A stretch of 13,359 nt of DNA. Source: Bacillota bacterium (lineage in GTDB: Bacteria; Bacillota; Clostridia; Lachnospirales; Lachnospiraceae). Numbering within the stretch: the first letter of the stretch is position 1; every line of letters begins with the position of its first letter. The position numbers and the translations under genes are program-made. Below the pieces are notes generated by a model. That model worked only from the letters and a program-made list of their open reading frames with translations. It ran no database searches and was not told the DNA's origin. The stretch lies in NCBI GenBank assembly GCA_023398615.1, contig JAEWSD010000098.1, forward strand, positions 1 through 13,359. Direction: 5' to 3'. This document shows, one piece after another, positions 7,502 to 13,359 of this stretch.

Positions 7502-7562
7502 TTCTACCTCTTTCTGCGTATCATTTGAATGCTGCCTGCATCGTAACGCCATTGTTACTCCG

Positions 7563-9233
7563 TTATCTTTTTGGTATTTCCAGGATTGCACCCCTGCTCG
7601 CCGAGGTAACCATAGAAGCATACCTCGCCACATAGCCGGTGGTAATCTCCGGATCTCTCGGCCTCCATTTTGCCCTCCTTGCCTCAAGCTCTTCCTCGGA
7701 TATGTCAAAGTTTAACGTATTTGCATTAATGTCAATCCGAACCATATCCCCTTCCTCTACCAGGGCAATGTTACCGCCGACGGCCGCTTCCGGACATACA
7801 TGTCCGATAGATGCACCTCTGGAAGCTCCTGAGAAACGTCCGTCCGTAATCAAAGCAACCGTTGAACCAAGTCCCATTCCCATAATTGCCGAGGTCGGAT
7901 TTAACATCTCTCTCATTCCGGGTCCGCCCTTCGGACCTTCATAACGTATGATGACTACATCTCCTGCAACAATCTTTCCGCCCTTAATGGCAGCAATCGC
8001 ATCCTCTTCGCAATCAAATACCCTTGCAGGGCCTTCATGCTTCATCATTTCCGGAGCTACGGCAGAACGCTTTACCACCGCGGAATCCGGTGCAAGGTTA
8101 CCCTTTAAGATCGCAATTCCTCCCGTTTCGCTGTAGGGGTTTTCGATCGGCCTGATTACATCCGGATTCAGATTAACACAATTTTCTATGTTTTCGGCAA
8201 CCGTTTTGCCGGTAGCCGTGATCAAATCCGTATATAACAGATCCTTCTTATTTAATTCATTCATAACGGCATACACACCGCCTGCCTCGTTCAGCTCTTC
8301 GATATACGTATGCCCTGCCGGAGCCAGATGGCATAGATTCGGTGTCTTTGCACTAATTTCATTTGCAATGTCTACATTTAATTCCACACCTGCTTCATGT
8401 GCGATCGCCGGCAGATGAAGCATACTGTTTGTGGAGCATCCCAAGGCCATATCAACAGTCAGAGCATTCATAAATGCCTTTTCGGTCATGATATCCTTCG
8501 GACGGATATCCCTTTCGAATAACTCCATGACCTTCATCCCCGCATGCTTTGCAAGTCGGATCCTGTCCGAATACACTGCCGGAATCGTACCGTTCCCTTT
8601 CAGGCCCATACCAAGTACTTCTGTCAGACAGTTCATACTGTTTGCGGTATACATGCCGGAGCAGGAACCGGCGGTAGGACATACCTTGCAGGCATATTCC
8701 TCTACTTCCTCTTCCGTCATCTTGCCTGCGCTGTAAGCTCCGACTGCTTCAAACATGCTGGATAAGCTTGTCTTCTGCCCGTGAACATGTCCGGCCAGCA
8801 TGGGACCGCCGCTTACGAATACGGTAGGAACATTGATGCGTGCCGCAGCCATAAGAAGACCGGGTACGTTTTTATCGCAGTTCGGAACCATGACCAGTGC
8901 GTCAAAGCCGTGAGCCATTGCCATTGCCTCGGTGGAATCCGCAATAAGGTCCCTTGTTACAAGAGAATATTTCATTCCGATATGTCCCATTGCAATTCCG
9001 TCACAAACCGCTATCGCAGGGAAAACAATCGGAGTACCGCCCGCCATCGCAACACCTAGTTTTACCGCTTCTACAATTTTATCCAGATTCATATGACCCG
9101 GAACAATCTCATTATAAGAACTTACAATACCAACCAACGGTTTCTGCAATTCTTCTTTCGTCAGTCCCAATGCATTAAAGAGCGACCTGCTGGGAGCCTG
9201 CTGCATACCTGATTTTACTGCATCACTTCTCAT
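7563..9233 (-). CDS. ilvD: Dihydroxy-acid dehydratase
   Basis: An iron-sulfur dehydratase that turns 2,3-dihydroxy-isovalerate and -methylvalerate into the corresponding 2-oxo acids, the third step of valine/isoleucine synthesis. From the ATG at 9231-9233 it has 556 residues, a normal length. The in-frame ATG at 9243-9245 overlaps the ribosome binding site GGAGG, which lies 5 nt before 9233, so the shorter start is chosen. Cys77 (AVCDGIAMGH), Cys119 (PNCDKNVPG) and Cys191 (AGSCSGMYTANSMNC) sit at the family's cluster-binding positions, and the second signature TDGRFSGAS is at 463-471. The stretch before Cys191 reads CPTAGSC, with Ala where many relatives have a further Cys. It is the first gene of an ilvD-ilvB unit. 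ilvC and ilvE must be elsewhere. Confidence 0.95.
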   Translation of the reverse strand: MRSDAVKSGMQQAPSRSLFNALGLTKEELQKPLVGIVSSYNEIVPGHMNLDKIVEAVKLGVAMAGGTPIVFPAIAVCDGIAMGHIGMKYSLVTRDLIADSTEAMAMAHGFDALVMVPNCDKNVPGLLMAAARINVPTVFVSGGPMLAGHVHGQKTSLSSMFEAVGAYSAGKMTEEEVEEYACKVCPTAGSCSGMYTANSMNCLTEVLGMGLKGNGTIPAVYSDRIRLAKHAGMKVMELFERDIRPKDIMTEKAFMNALTVDMALGCSTNSMLHLPAIAHEAGVELNVDIANEISAKTPNLCHLAPAGHTYIEELNEAGGVYAVMNELNKKDLLYTDLITATGKTVAENIENCVNLNPDVIRPIENPYSETGGIAILKGNLAPDSAVVKRSAVAPEMMKHEGPARVFDCEEDAIAAIKGGKIVAGDVVIIRYEGPKGGPGMREMLNPTSAIMGMGLGSTVALITDGRFSGASRGASIGHVCPEAAVGGNIALVEEGDMVRIDINANTLNFDISEEELEARRAKWRPRDPEITTGYVARYASMVTSASRGAILEIPKR

Positions 9234-9307
9234 ACTTTCCTCCATTTCACACTTCTATAGAATTGGATTATCTACGCCAATCATGTGTAATAATACGCTT
9301 GTTGAAT

Positions 9308-9336
9308 ATAATAGCGTAAATTATGATAAAAATCAA
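9308..9336 (-). promoter_or_regulatory. Predicted sigma-A promoter of ilvD-ilvB
   Basis: On the minus strand TTGATT (9331-9336) and TATTAT (9308-9313) are 17 nt apart. The predicted start near 9301 leaves a leader of only about 55 nt. A small stem ATTGG...CCAAT can form in it, but there is no room for a T-box or leader-peptide attenuator after this promoter. Confidence 0.6.
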
Positions 9337-9384
9337 TAAGTATTTGGCAATTGCTATAACTCCCCGGATGGCTTTCGGGTATGG

Positions 9385-9417
9385 AAAAACGGTTAAAGTA
9401 GATTTCACTTTTAACCG
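9385..9417 (-). terminator. Rho-independent terminator of the toxin-antitoxin-chaperone operon
   Basis: On the minus strand, arms 9407-9417 (CGGTTAAAAGT) and 9390-9399 (ACTTTAACCG) pair with one bulged A around a 7-nt loop and are followed directly by TTTTT (9385-9389). It begins 20 nt after the stop codon of the SecB-like gene and lies upstream of the ilvD promoter, so it separates the two operons. Confidence 0.82.
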
Positions 9418-9436
9418 CCTGATTCCAACATTATTA

Positions 9437-9889
9437 TTAAGTATTCTTCTGTTGTGCTTCTATTTTCTTCTCCTTATAAAAATCATATATATTAATCATA
9501 GGAATAATGATTTTTCCGTTTAAAAAAGTACTTGCTGTTATATTCTCGATTTTACTTCTCCCAATAGAATACAAAGCGGTTGCACCATTAATAAGTATGA
9601 GCTCTTTAAAAGTTCCCTCATCTATCGAAATAGGAACTGAAAAAGCACCTTCTATTACTAATTCAATTATTCCGGCATTTTCATTCTTTTCTTCAAGCTC
9701 TACTACAATTTTCAGTAATAATTTACCAAACCTGGTTTCTTCATTTATATTGATCTCCGATGGTACAACATCCATTCCAAATTTTTTTATAACATCAGCT
9801 GAAAGTGAAACGATATTGTTAGTGAGCTTAAGCTCTCGGATAGTACATCCCAGAAAGTTCAAATCAGATGTAATTTTATTAAAGTTCAT
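9437..9889 (-). CDS. SecB-like chaperone of a toxin-antitoxin-chaperone system
   Basis: A 150-residue protein with the outline of the SecB family. The N-terminal strand FLGCTIRELKLTNNIVSLS is followed by a long beta-meander with LLLKIVVELEE and IIELVIEGAFSVP. Then comes a helix ILINGATALYSIGRSKIENIT (about 99-118) and a final IIIPMINIYDFY (127-138). The last part matches the layout of E. coli SecB, where an arginine-containing helix is followed by an LAPVNF-type strand. Family knowledge: SecB-like proteins encoded next to HigBA-type pairs protect their antitoxin from aggregation and proteolysis. The ATG overlaps the antitoxin stop by one base (TAATG, 9887-9891), so translation is probably coupled, with AAGGGG about 8-10 nt upstream. 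It is the last gene of the cassette, followed by a terminator. Sequence similarity to true SecB is weak; the assignment rests on the pattern plus the context. Confidence 0.75.
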   Translation of the reverse strand: MNFNKITSDLNFLGCTIRELKLTNNIVSLSADVIKKFGMDVVPSEININEETRFGKLLLKIVVELEEKNENAGIIELVIEGAFSVPISIDEGTFKELILINGATALYSIGRSKIENITASTFLNGKIIIPMINIYDFYKEKKIEAQQKNT

Positions 9890-10293
9890 TATGCTATCCC
9901 CTTCCTTTGATTTGAATCTATCTTGAGGCTCCAGTCTTCCGACAGGATCTTACTTTTATCCCACGATATTTTTATTGTCTCAAAATTGGACTCATAAAAA
10001 TACTGTTTATCCTGTATATTAGATACAAAATCAAGCCCTAACTTAGAACAAATATCAATCAAAGTATTAATTGTAAAATTATACCCACCGCTTTCCCATT
10101 TTGAAATCATTCCTTGAGACACACCCATCATCTTAGCAAACTGCTTTTGATTCATACCAAGTTCTATTCTCTTCAATTGTATTTTAGATGATATCAGTGC
10201 GAGTTCTTTTATCTTTTTAACTTCCGTATTCGATAATCCTTCCAATAACCAATCTGTAGATTTTGCATTTTTAATTTTCTCATTAATGCTCAT
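9889..10293 (-). CDS. XRE-family (HigA-like) antitoxin with C-terminal tail
   Basis: A 134-residue DNA-binding protein. Residues about 37-92 form a Cro/C1-type helix-turn-helix domain: LKRIELGMNQKQFAKMMGVS, then recognition helix QGMISKWESGG and TINTLIDICSKLGLDF. The N-terminal part (1-36) is helical and charged. About 40 residues follow the HTH (93-134), with YFYESNF, two tryptophans (W111, W121) and a basic end. This tail is not needed for DNA binding and is a candidate chaperone-addiction (ChAD) segment recognised by the SecB-like partner; that is inference from the M. tuberculosis TAC model. GGGAGG lies 8 nt before the ATG. The gene sits 63 nt behind the toxin and overlaps the chaperone gene by one base. 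A palindrome just upstream of its ribosome binding site and two before the toxin suggest that it represses its own operon. Confidence 0.85.
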   Translation of the reverse strand: MSINEKIKNAKSTDWLLEGLSNTEVKKIKELALISSKIQLKRIELGMNQKQFAKMMGVSQGMISKWESGGYNFTINTLIDICSKLGLDFVSNIQDKQYFYESNFETIKISWDKSKILSEDWSLKIDSNQRKGIA

Positions 10294-10310
10294 AGATTAA
10301 CCTCCCTACT

Positions 10311-10330
10311 ATATTAGCTATATGTAATAT
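10311..10330. promoter_or_regulatory. Operator copy 3, between toxin and antitoxin genes
   Basis: ATATTAGCTATATGTAATAT matches the perfect palindrome upstream of the toxin at 17 of 20 positions and is itself a near-palindrome with mismatches at positions 7 and 8 of each half. It ends about 5 nt before the GGGAGG of the antitoxin. On the minus strand a weak TTGTGT ... TATAGT pair (18-nt spacer) overlaps it, so an internal antitoxin-chaperone promoter is possible but unproven. Confidence 0.55.
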
Positions 10331-10356
10331 TACACAAATCAATAGAATAAATTTCT

Positions 10357-10719
10357 TTAAATATCTAATAGCTTTAATCTCTGCTTTGCCAATTTGATAT
10401 TTCTGTTATAATCGCTTTCATTTTTCTCTTTAAAAGCGGCTAATAATAATATTTCCCCTTCTGCCAAATATACATATAATACACGTGGATTTAATCTGCT
10501 TTGTGGATAACGGATACTATATAAATTTGGCTTGACATTTTCTAATTTCTCAAAGTTTTTCAGTTTTAGCGCTTCCATTCCGTATTCTTCCAAATTCATC
10601 AAGGAACTAATAAGCCATCTCTGATATCTTGGAAAGGGTGGACTCAATGACAACTTTTCTTTCGCTAATTCTTTAAATTCTTTTTGGAAGCAATCAACTT
10701 CATAAATCTTGGAAAACAT
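10357..10719 (-). CDS. RelE/HigB-like toxin of a toxin-antitoxin-chaperone system
   Basis: A small basic protein, 120 residues from the ATG at 10717-10719, or 127 from a TTG at 10738-10740. The ATG has only a weak GGA upstream; the TTG has GGTGA at 8 nt, so the start is uncertain. The C-terminal half has the RelE/HigB (Gp49-like) outline: KLENVKPNLYSIRYPQ, PRVLYVYLAEGEILLLAAF, KEKNESDYNRNIKLAKQRLKLL. Such toxins are ribosome-dependent mRNA endonucleases. The basic residues at ATG-based positions R70, R79 and K97 and the last R/K helix are candidates for RNA contact or catalysis. It is the first gene of a cassette with an HTH antitoxin 63 nt downstream and a SecB-like protein after that. Family and context support the call; activity is inferred. 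Confidence 0.77.
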   Translation of the reverse strand: MFSKIYEVDCFQKEFKELAKEKLSLSPPFPRYQRWLISSLMNLEEYGMEALKLKNFEKLENVKPNLYSIRYPQSRLNPRVLYVYLAEGEILLLAAFKEKNESDYNRNIKLAKQRLKLLDI

Positions 10720-10763
10720 TGTATTCCGTAAAATCTCCAATTATTAAGTCACCGCCTATTTTT

Positions 10764-10792
10764 ATTATATTACTTATAAGTAATATCTGCAA
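10764..10792 (-). promoter_or_regulatory. Predicted promoter of the toxin-antitoxin-chaperone operon
   Basis: On the minus strand TTGCAG (10787-10792) and TATAAT (10764-10769) are separated by exactly 17 nt. The whole spacer lies inside the perfect palindrome 10767-10786, which also covers half of the -10. Repressor bound there would exclude RNA polymerase. Confidence 0.72.
10767..10786. promoter_or_regulatory. Operator copy 1, perfect 20-bp palindrome in the toxin promoter
   Basis: ATATTACTTATAAGTAATAT is a perfect 10+10 palindrome. It fills the -35/-10 spacer of the operon promoter, and related copies lie at 10819-10838 and 10311-10330. A likely binding site for a dimer of the HTH antitoxin. 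Confidence 0.7.
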
Positions 10793-10818
10793 TAGTAATT
10801 TGTTTATTCTACAAAAAA

Positions 10819-10838
10819 ATATTAGTCATAAGTAATAT
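10819..10838. promoter_or_regulatory. Operator copy 2, upstream of the toxin promoter
   Basis: ATATTAGTCATAAGTAATAT matches copy 1 at 18 of 20 positions; the right half is identical. Its centre is 52 bp from that of copy 1, about five helical turns, so dimers on the two sites would face the same side of the DNA. The CTGCA next to it also repeats the base block beside copy 1. Confidence 0.6.
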
Positions 10839-10854
10839 TCTGCACAATATATTC

Positions 10855-10880
10855 AAGCTTCAACTAACTGATAGAAGCTT
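10855..10880 (-). terminator. Possible weak terminator hairpin after the LRR gene
   Basis: AAGCTTC and GAAGCTT (7 bp) enclose a 12-nt loop just after the stop codon of the leucine-rich repeat gene. No clear T-run follows on the minus strand, so it may be only a weak stop or a processing stem, and read-through into the toxin operon cannot be excluded. Confidence 0.35.
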
Positions 10881-10881
10881 A

Positions 10882-13359
10882 TTAATCGATTAATTTAATT
10901 TCTAATCCCCATTCCATTGCATATTTATATGCGACAGTACCCTTCTTGCAGGTAATAACAGGTACATAATATTCCCAACCAATATTTGTCTCAAATACCG
11001 GATTACCCATTGATACCACACTGTCCGGAATTGTTATATTTTTAAAGGAATAACCGGTAATAAAGGCTCCGTCACCTATGGTAGTTACTCCTTCTTCTAA
11101 AATAACTGTTTCAAGGGGAGCATTTCTAAACGCATCACTTAAGATATCCTTTACATTACCGGGAACAATTACTTTTAACTTTCTGTCGTTATCAGGATCA
11201 GTATCCGATTCATCTGCAAATGCATAATGATTGACGGCCGTTACTGAATCAGGAATAGTCACTTCTATGCTATTACCCAGATACTTAAGAAGTGTTCCGT
11301 CACCGGCAATAATAAAATCTTCCTTCCTTTCGTTATAGAGCTTTGTATCTTCGAATATCGACAAGCCATAGTCTACCTTACTCTTTGTAAAATTCACCGC
11401 GTCCAATTCCCTGCAATGTGCAAAAGCCTCCCTGCCAATACTGAGTAATGAATTTGGAAAGGTGATCGATTTTAATTTCTCACACCCTTCGAAGCAGTAA
11501 TCATTTAAGTATTTTACCCCTTCTTTTAAGATAACACTTTCTATATTATTGCAGCCGGCAAAGGCTGAGTGCCCGACAGATTCAATGTTTCCGGGAATGG
11601 TAACCTTTTCAAGACTGATACAATTTGAAAATACCTGATTGCCAAGTGACTTAATACCTCCAGGAAAAGCTACCGATTTCAAATTACTGCAATCGGAAAA
11701 TACCGAATTCCCAATTGTCTCCACCATATCCGGAAGCTTAATCATCTGAACTGATTTATTACCCTTAAATGCACCGTCACAAATATGCTTTACCTTATCC
11801 GGTATCGTAACAAACTTCTCTTTTCCTTTATAAACAAGCAGAAAATCCTGATATATAATGAAATCTTCCAGGCTGCTATTCAGCCACTTTGTATCTTTAA
11901 ATACATTTCCGCCCAAAAAGCTTAATGTACCATCGTAAGTAATCTTTTCAAGATTACTTGCCCCTTCAAAAGCCGACGTCCCAATTGAAGTAACCGATTC
12001 AGGAATCGTAATTTCAATAAGGCTTGTGCAATCTAAGAAAGTATAGTCAGGAATCTCTGTTAATTCATCAGGAAGAACAACATATTTTAGTTTGCTGCAA
12101 CCGATAAAGACTCCAAATGGATCATCAACCCCTTCTGATTTCTTATAAAATTTCACTTTATCCGGAATTTCTATCTTTTCTAAACTTTTGCATTCAGAAA
12201 ACGCATCTGCATCAATATAGTATAAAGACTCCGGTAAGGATATTTCCGATAAGCTGCTGCATTTATAAAAAGCGGCAAACCCAATAGATTTTAAATTATC
12301 CGGTAACGTGACATGCTTTAAGTTGATACATGAGTTAAATACACCTGATTTAATTTCATTAACAGAATCGGGAACGGTTATGCTGCTTAACTGTTCGCAT
12401 CCAGAAAAAACACTGTCTTCAAGTGAATGAATCCGTATCTCCTTATCAAAAATAACGTTCTGCAATTGCTTACACTCAGCAAAAGCATAACTTCCAATAA
12501 ACTTTATTGCTTTAAGAAGAGAAACCGTATTCAAATTACTGCAAGAACCAAATGCGCTAATTCCAATATATTCCAATTTATCAGAAAACGAGAAACTCTT
12601 TAATGAGGTACACTCATAAAAGGCGAAGGACCCAATATAAGTGACATTTTTCCCACCTGTAATAGTCGTTATTGTTTTGTTACAATAAAAAGCGTTACTT
12701 ATCGATTTAACAGATGAAGGAATTACAACCTTCTTGTCCTTTCCCTGATACTTATATAAAACGCCATCTCCGACAATAATCATTTTTGAATCATTTTCCG
12801 TTAACCATTTTGTTGATTGGAATGCATCCGTTCCGATATGTGTAACAGTTTCCGGAATGTTAATAGTCTCCAAGCTAGTGCAGTCAGCAAAAGCACCATC
12901 TCCAATTTCAATTACTCCCTTTGGTATCGTAACCTTTTCAATCTCTGAATATTCCGGATACATTTTTTCTGAATCAGACTCCATATCATAAATATAATTC
13001 GTAAAAGAGCTCGCACCAATTTTCTTTACATCGCCGGGAATTGTTACCGCCGTTTTATCACCTGCATAACAAATCAATATTCCATCTCCAGCGGTAACGA
13101 AATCATGAATCTTCCTCTGATCCGATAGCCAAGGGGTACCCCAAAAAGCAGCATCTCCAATCTCAGTTACACTCTTTGGAATTGTAATTTCTCTTAAATT
13201 AACACAATCGCGAAATGCATCGCTTTCAATTGAAGTAACACCGGATGGAATAATCACTTTTTTAATACTGTTACAATAAGAAAAAGCGTTAAATCCTATT
13301 GTAGTTACCGTATTCGGAATCGTTACGGCGCTCCCGCTGCCGGTGTACTTCACCAATAC
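10882..13359 (-). CDS. Leucine-rich repeat (LRR_5, BspA-like) surface protein, N-terminal part beyond the window
   Basis: At least 825 residues, open to the right edge; the visible first frame residues (VLVKYTGSGSAVTIP) are an internal repeat, so the start and any signal peptide lie outside. About 29 units of roughly 23 residues follow the pattern xxIPxxVxxIxxxAFxxCxxLxx, as in SLEKVTIPGNIESVGHSAF (581-599). Superimposed is a longer module: a shortened repeat ending in W-L or L-Y (TKWLN, STKWLT), then DFIIAGDGTLLKYLG-like (680-694), then a fresh run of repeats. It appears five times, beginning near residues 1, 86, 191, 499 and 680. The C-terminus VITCKKGTVAYKYAMEWGLEI is the usual LRR_5 closing unit, with no LPXTG, dockerin or SLH domain behind it. 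Such proteins are usually secreted or surface-bound and act in adhesion, but the ligand here is unknown. Confidence 0.9.
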   Translation of the reverse strand, partial: VLVKYTGSGSAVTIPNTVTTIGFNAFSYCNSIKKVIIPSGVTSIESDAFRDCVNLREITIPKSVTEIGDAAFWGTPWLSDQRKIHDFVTAGDGILICYAGDKTAVTIPGDVKKIGASSFTNYIYDMESDSEKMYPEYSEIEKVTIPKGVIEIGDGAFADCTSLETINIPETVTHIGTDAFQSTKWLTENDSKMIIVGDGVLYKYQGKDKKVVIPSSVKSISNAFYCNKTITTITGGKNVTYIGSFAFYECTSLKSFSFSDKLEYIGISAFGSCSNLNTVSLLKAIKFIGSYAFAECKQLQNVIFDKEIRIHSLEDSVFSGCEQLSSITVPDSVNEIKSGVFNSCINLKHVTLPDNLKSIGFAAFYKCSSLSEISLPESLYYIDADAFSECKSLEKIEIPDKVKFYKKSEGVDDPFGVFIGCSKLKYVVLPDELTEIPDYTFLDCTSLIEITIPESVTSIGTSAFEGASNLEKITYDGTLSFLGGNVFKDTKWLNSSLEDFIIYQDFLLVYKGKEKFVTIPDKVKHICDGAFKGNKSVQMIKLPDMVETIGNSVFSDCSNLKSVAFPGGIKSLGNQVFSNCISLEKVTIPGNIESVGHSAFAGCNNIESVILKEGVKYLNDYCFEGCEKLKSITFPNSLLSIGREAFAHCRELDAVNFTKSKVDYGLSIFEDTKLYNERKEDFIIAGDGTLLKYLGNSIEVTIPDSVTAVNHYAFADESDTDPDNDRKLKVIVPGNVKDILSDAFRNAPLETVILEEGVTTIGDGAFITGYSFKNITIPDSVVSMGNPVFETNIGWEYYVPVITCKKGTVAYKYAMEWGLEIKLID

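Noticed and set aside
7502..7708. Longest possible ilvB start at 7708
   Set aside because: It would overlap the conserved C-terminus of ilvD by about 145 bases and add 69 residues not found in the family.
7639..9178. Many plus-strand open frames opposite ilvD
   Set aside because: They are antisense to strongly conserved ilvD codons; their number reflects the GC-richer codon use of that gene.
9246..9436. T-box or leader-peptide attenuator in front of ilvD
   Set aside because: No T-box core (TGGNACCGCG-like) was found. The only terminator hairpin lies upstream of the predicted promoter and fits the end of the TAC operon.
9323..9523. Small plus-strand open frame with a hydrophobic C-terminus between ilvD and the chaperone gene
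   Set aside because: It crosses the terminator and the ilvD promoter and overlaps the chaperone gene's 3' end, and no ribosome binding site precedes it.
9507..9926. Plus-strand open frame of 139 codons opposite the SecB-like gene
   Set aside because: It is rich in Ser/Ile/Phe, as expected from the reverse of an AT-rich gene; the minus-strand frame has a coupled start, a terminator and a recognisable fold pattern.
10881..10894. Perfect palindrome ATTAATCGATTAAT at the end of the LRR gene
   Set aside because: It lies mostly inside the last codons of the gene, is short and AT-rich, and does not resemble the TAC operators.
10882..13359. Periodic pattern mistaken for a DNA tandem repeat or CRISPR
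   Set aside because: The roughly 69-bp periodicity is the 23-residue protein repeat; DNA units are diverged and there are no conserved repeats with unique spacers.

Overview
The window looks like a piece of chromosome from a low-to-moderate GC anaerobic Firmicute, most likely a Lachnospiraceae/Clostridium-type organism. The basis is the style of the ribosome binding sites (strong AGGAGG/GAGG), the form of SerA (short, with a C-terminal ACT domain), a BspA-like LRR_5 surface protein with 'GDGxLLxYxG' modules, and two GyrI-domain regulators. This is an inference from protein character, not a database match.

Layout, left to right. (1) 1-190: no gene that can be called, only short open stretches on the minus strand. 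(2) 191-3298: a divergent regulatory module. An AraC-family regulator with a GyrI-like ligand domain (minus) faces a MerR-family regulator with a GyrI-like domain (plus), which is followed by a serine hydrolase of the class C beta-lactamase superfamily. The MerR gene has a promoter with a 19-bp spacer containing a dyad, as expected for MerR control. (3) 3311-3353: a long hairpin between convergent genes. (4) 3376-5722 (minus): the serine biosynthesis pair serC-serA, with a consensus promoter in front of serC and a 10-6-10 palindrome in front of serA. (5) 5819-9233 (minus): the branched-chain amino acid genes ilvD-ilvB, with a promoter close to ilvD and no room for a T-box leader. (6) 9437-10719 (minus): an AT-rich three-gene cassette of RelE/HigB-like toxin, XRE (HigA-like) antitoxin with a C-terminal tail, and SecB-like chaperone, closed by a terminator. 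(7) 10882 to the right edge (minus): about 29 units of a large leucine-rich repeat protein, cut at its N-terminal side by the window end.

The most interesting part is region 6. It has the gene order of the toxin-antitoxin-chaperone (TAC) systems known from Mycobacterium tuberculosis, but sits in a Firmicute, a group that generally lacks the SecB export chaperone. Three related copies of a 20-bp palindrome lie in the cassette. Two are upstream of the toxin, one of them filling the -35/-10 spacer of a good promoter. The third is in the gap between toxin and antitoxin, just before the antitoxin ribosome binding site. The inferred model is autorepression by the antitoxin at two control points, with antitoxin stability depending on the SecB-like protein acting on the antitoxin tail.

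The metabolic genes (3.4-9.2 kb) are visibly richer in GC than the flanking regulatory, TAC and LRR genes, which suggests a core biosynthetic block flanked by accessory DNA. No rRNA, tRNA, CRISPR array, insertion sequence or riboswitch was seen.
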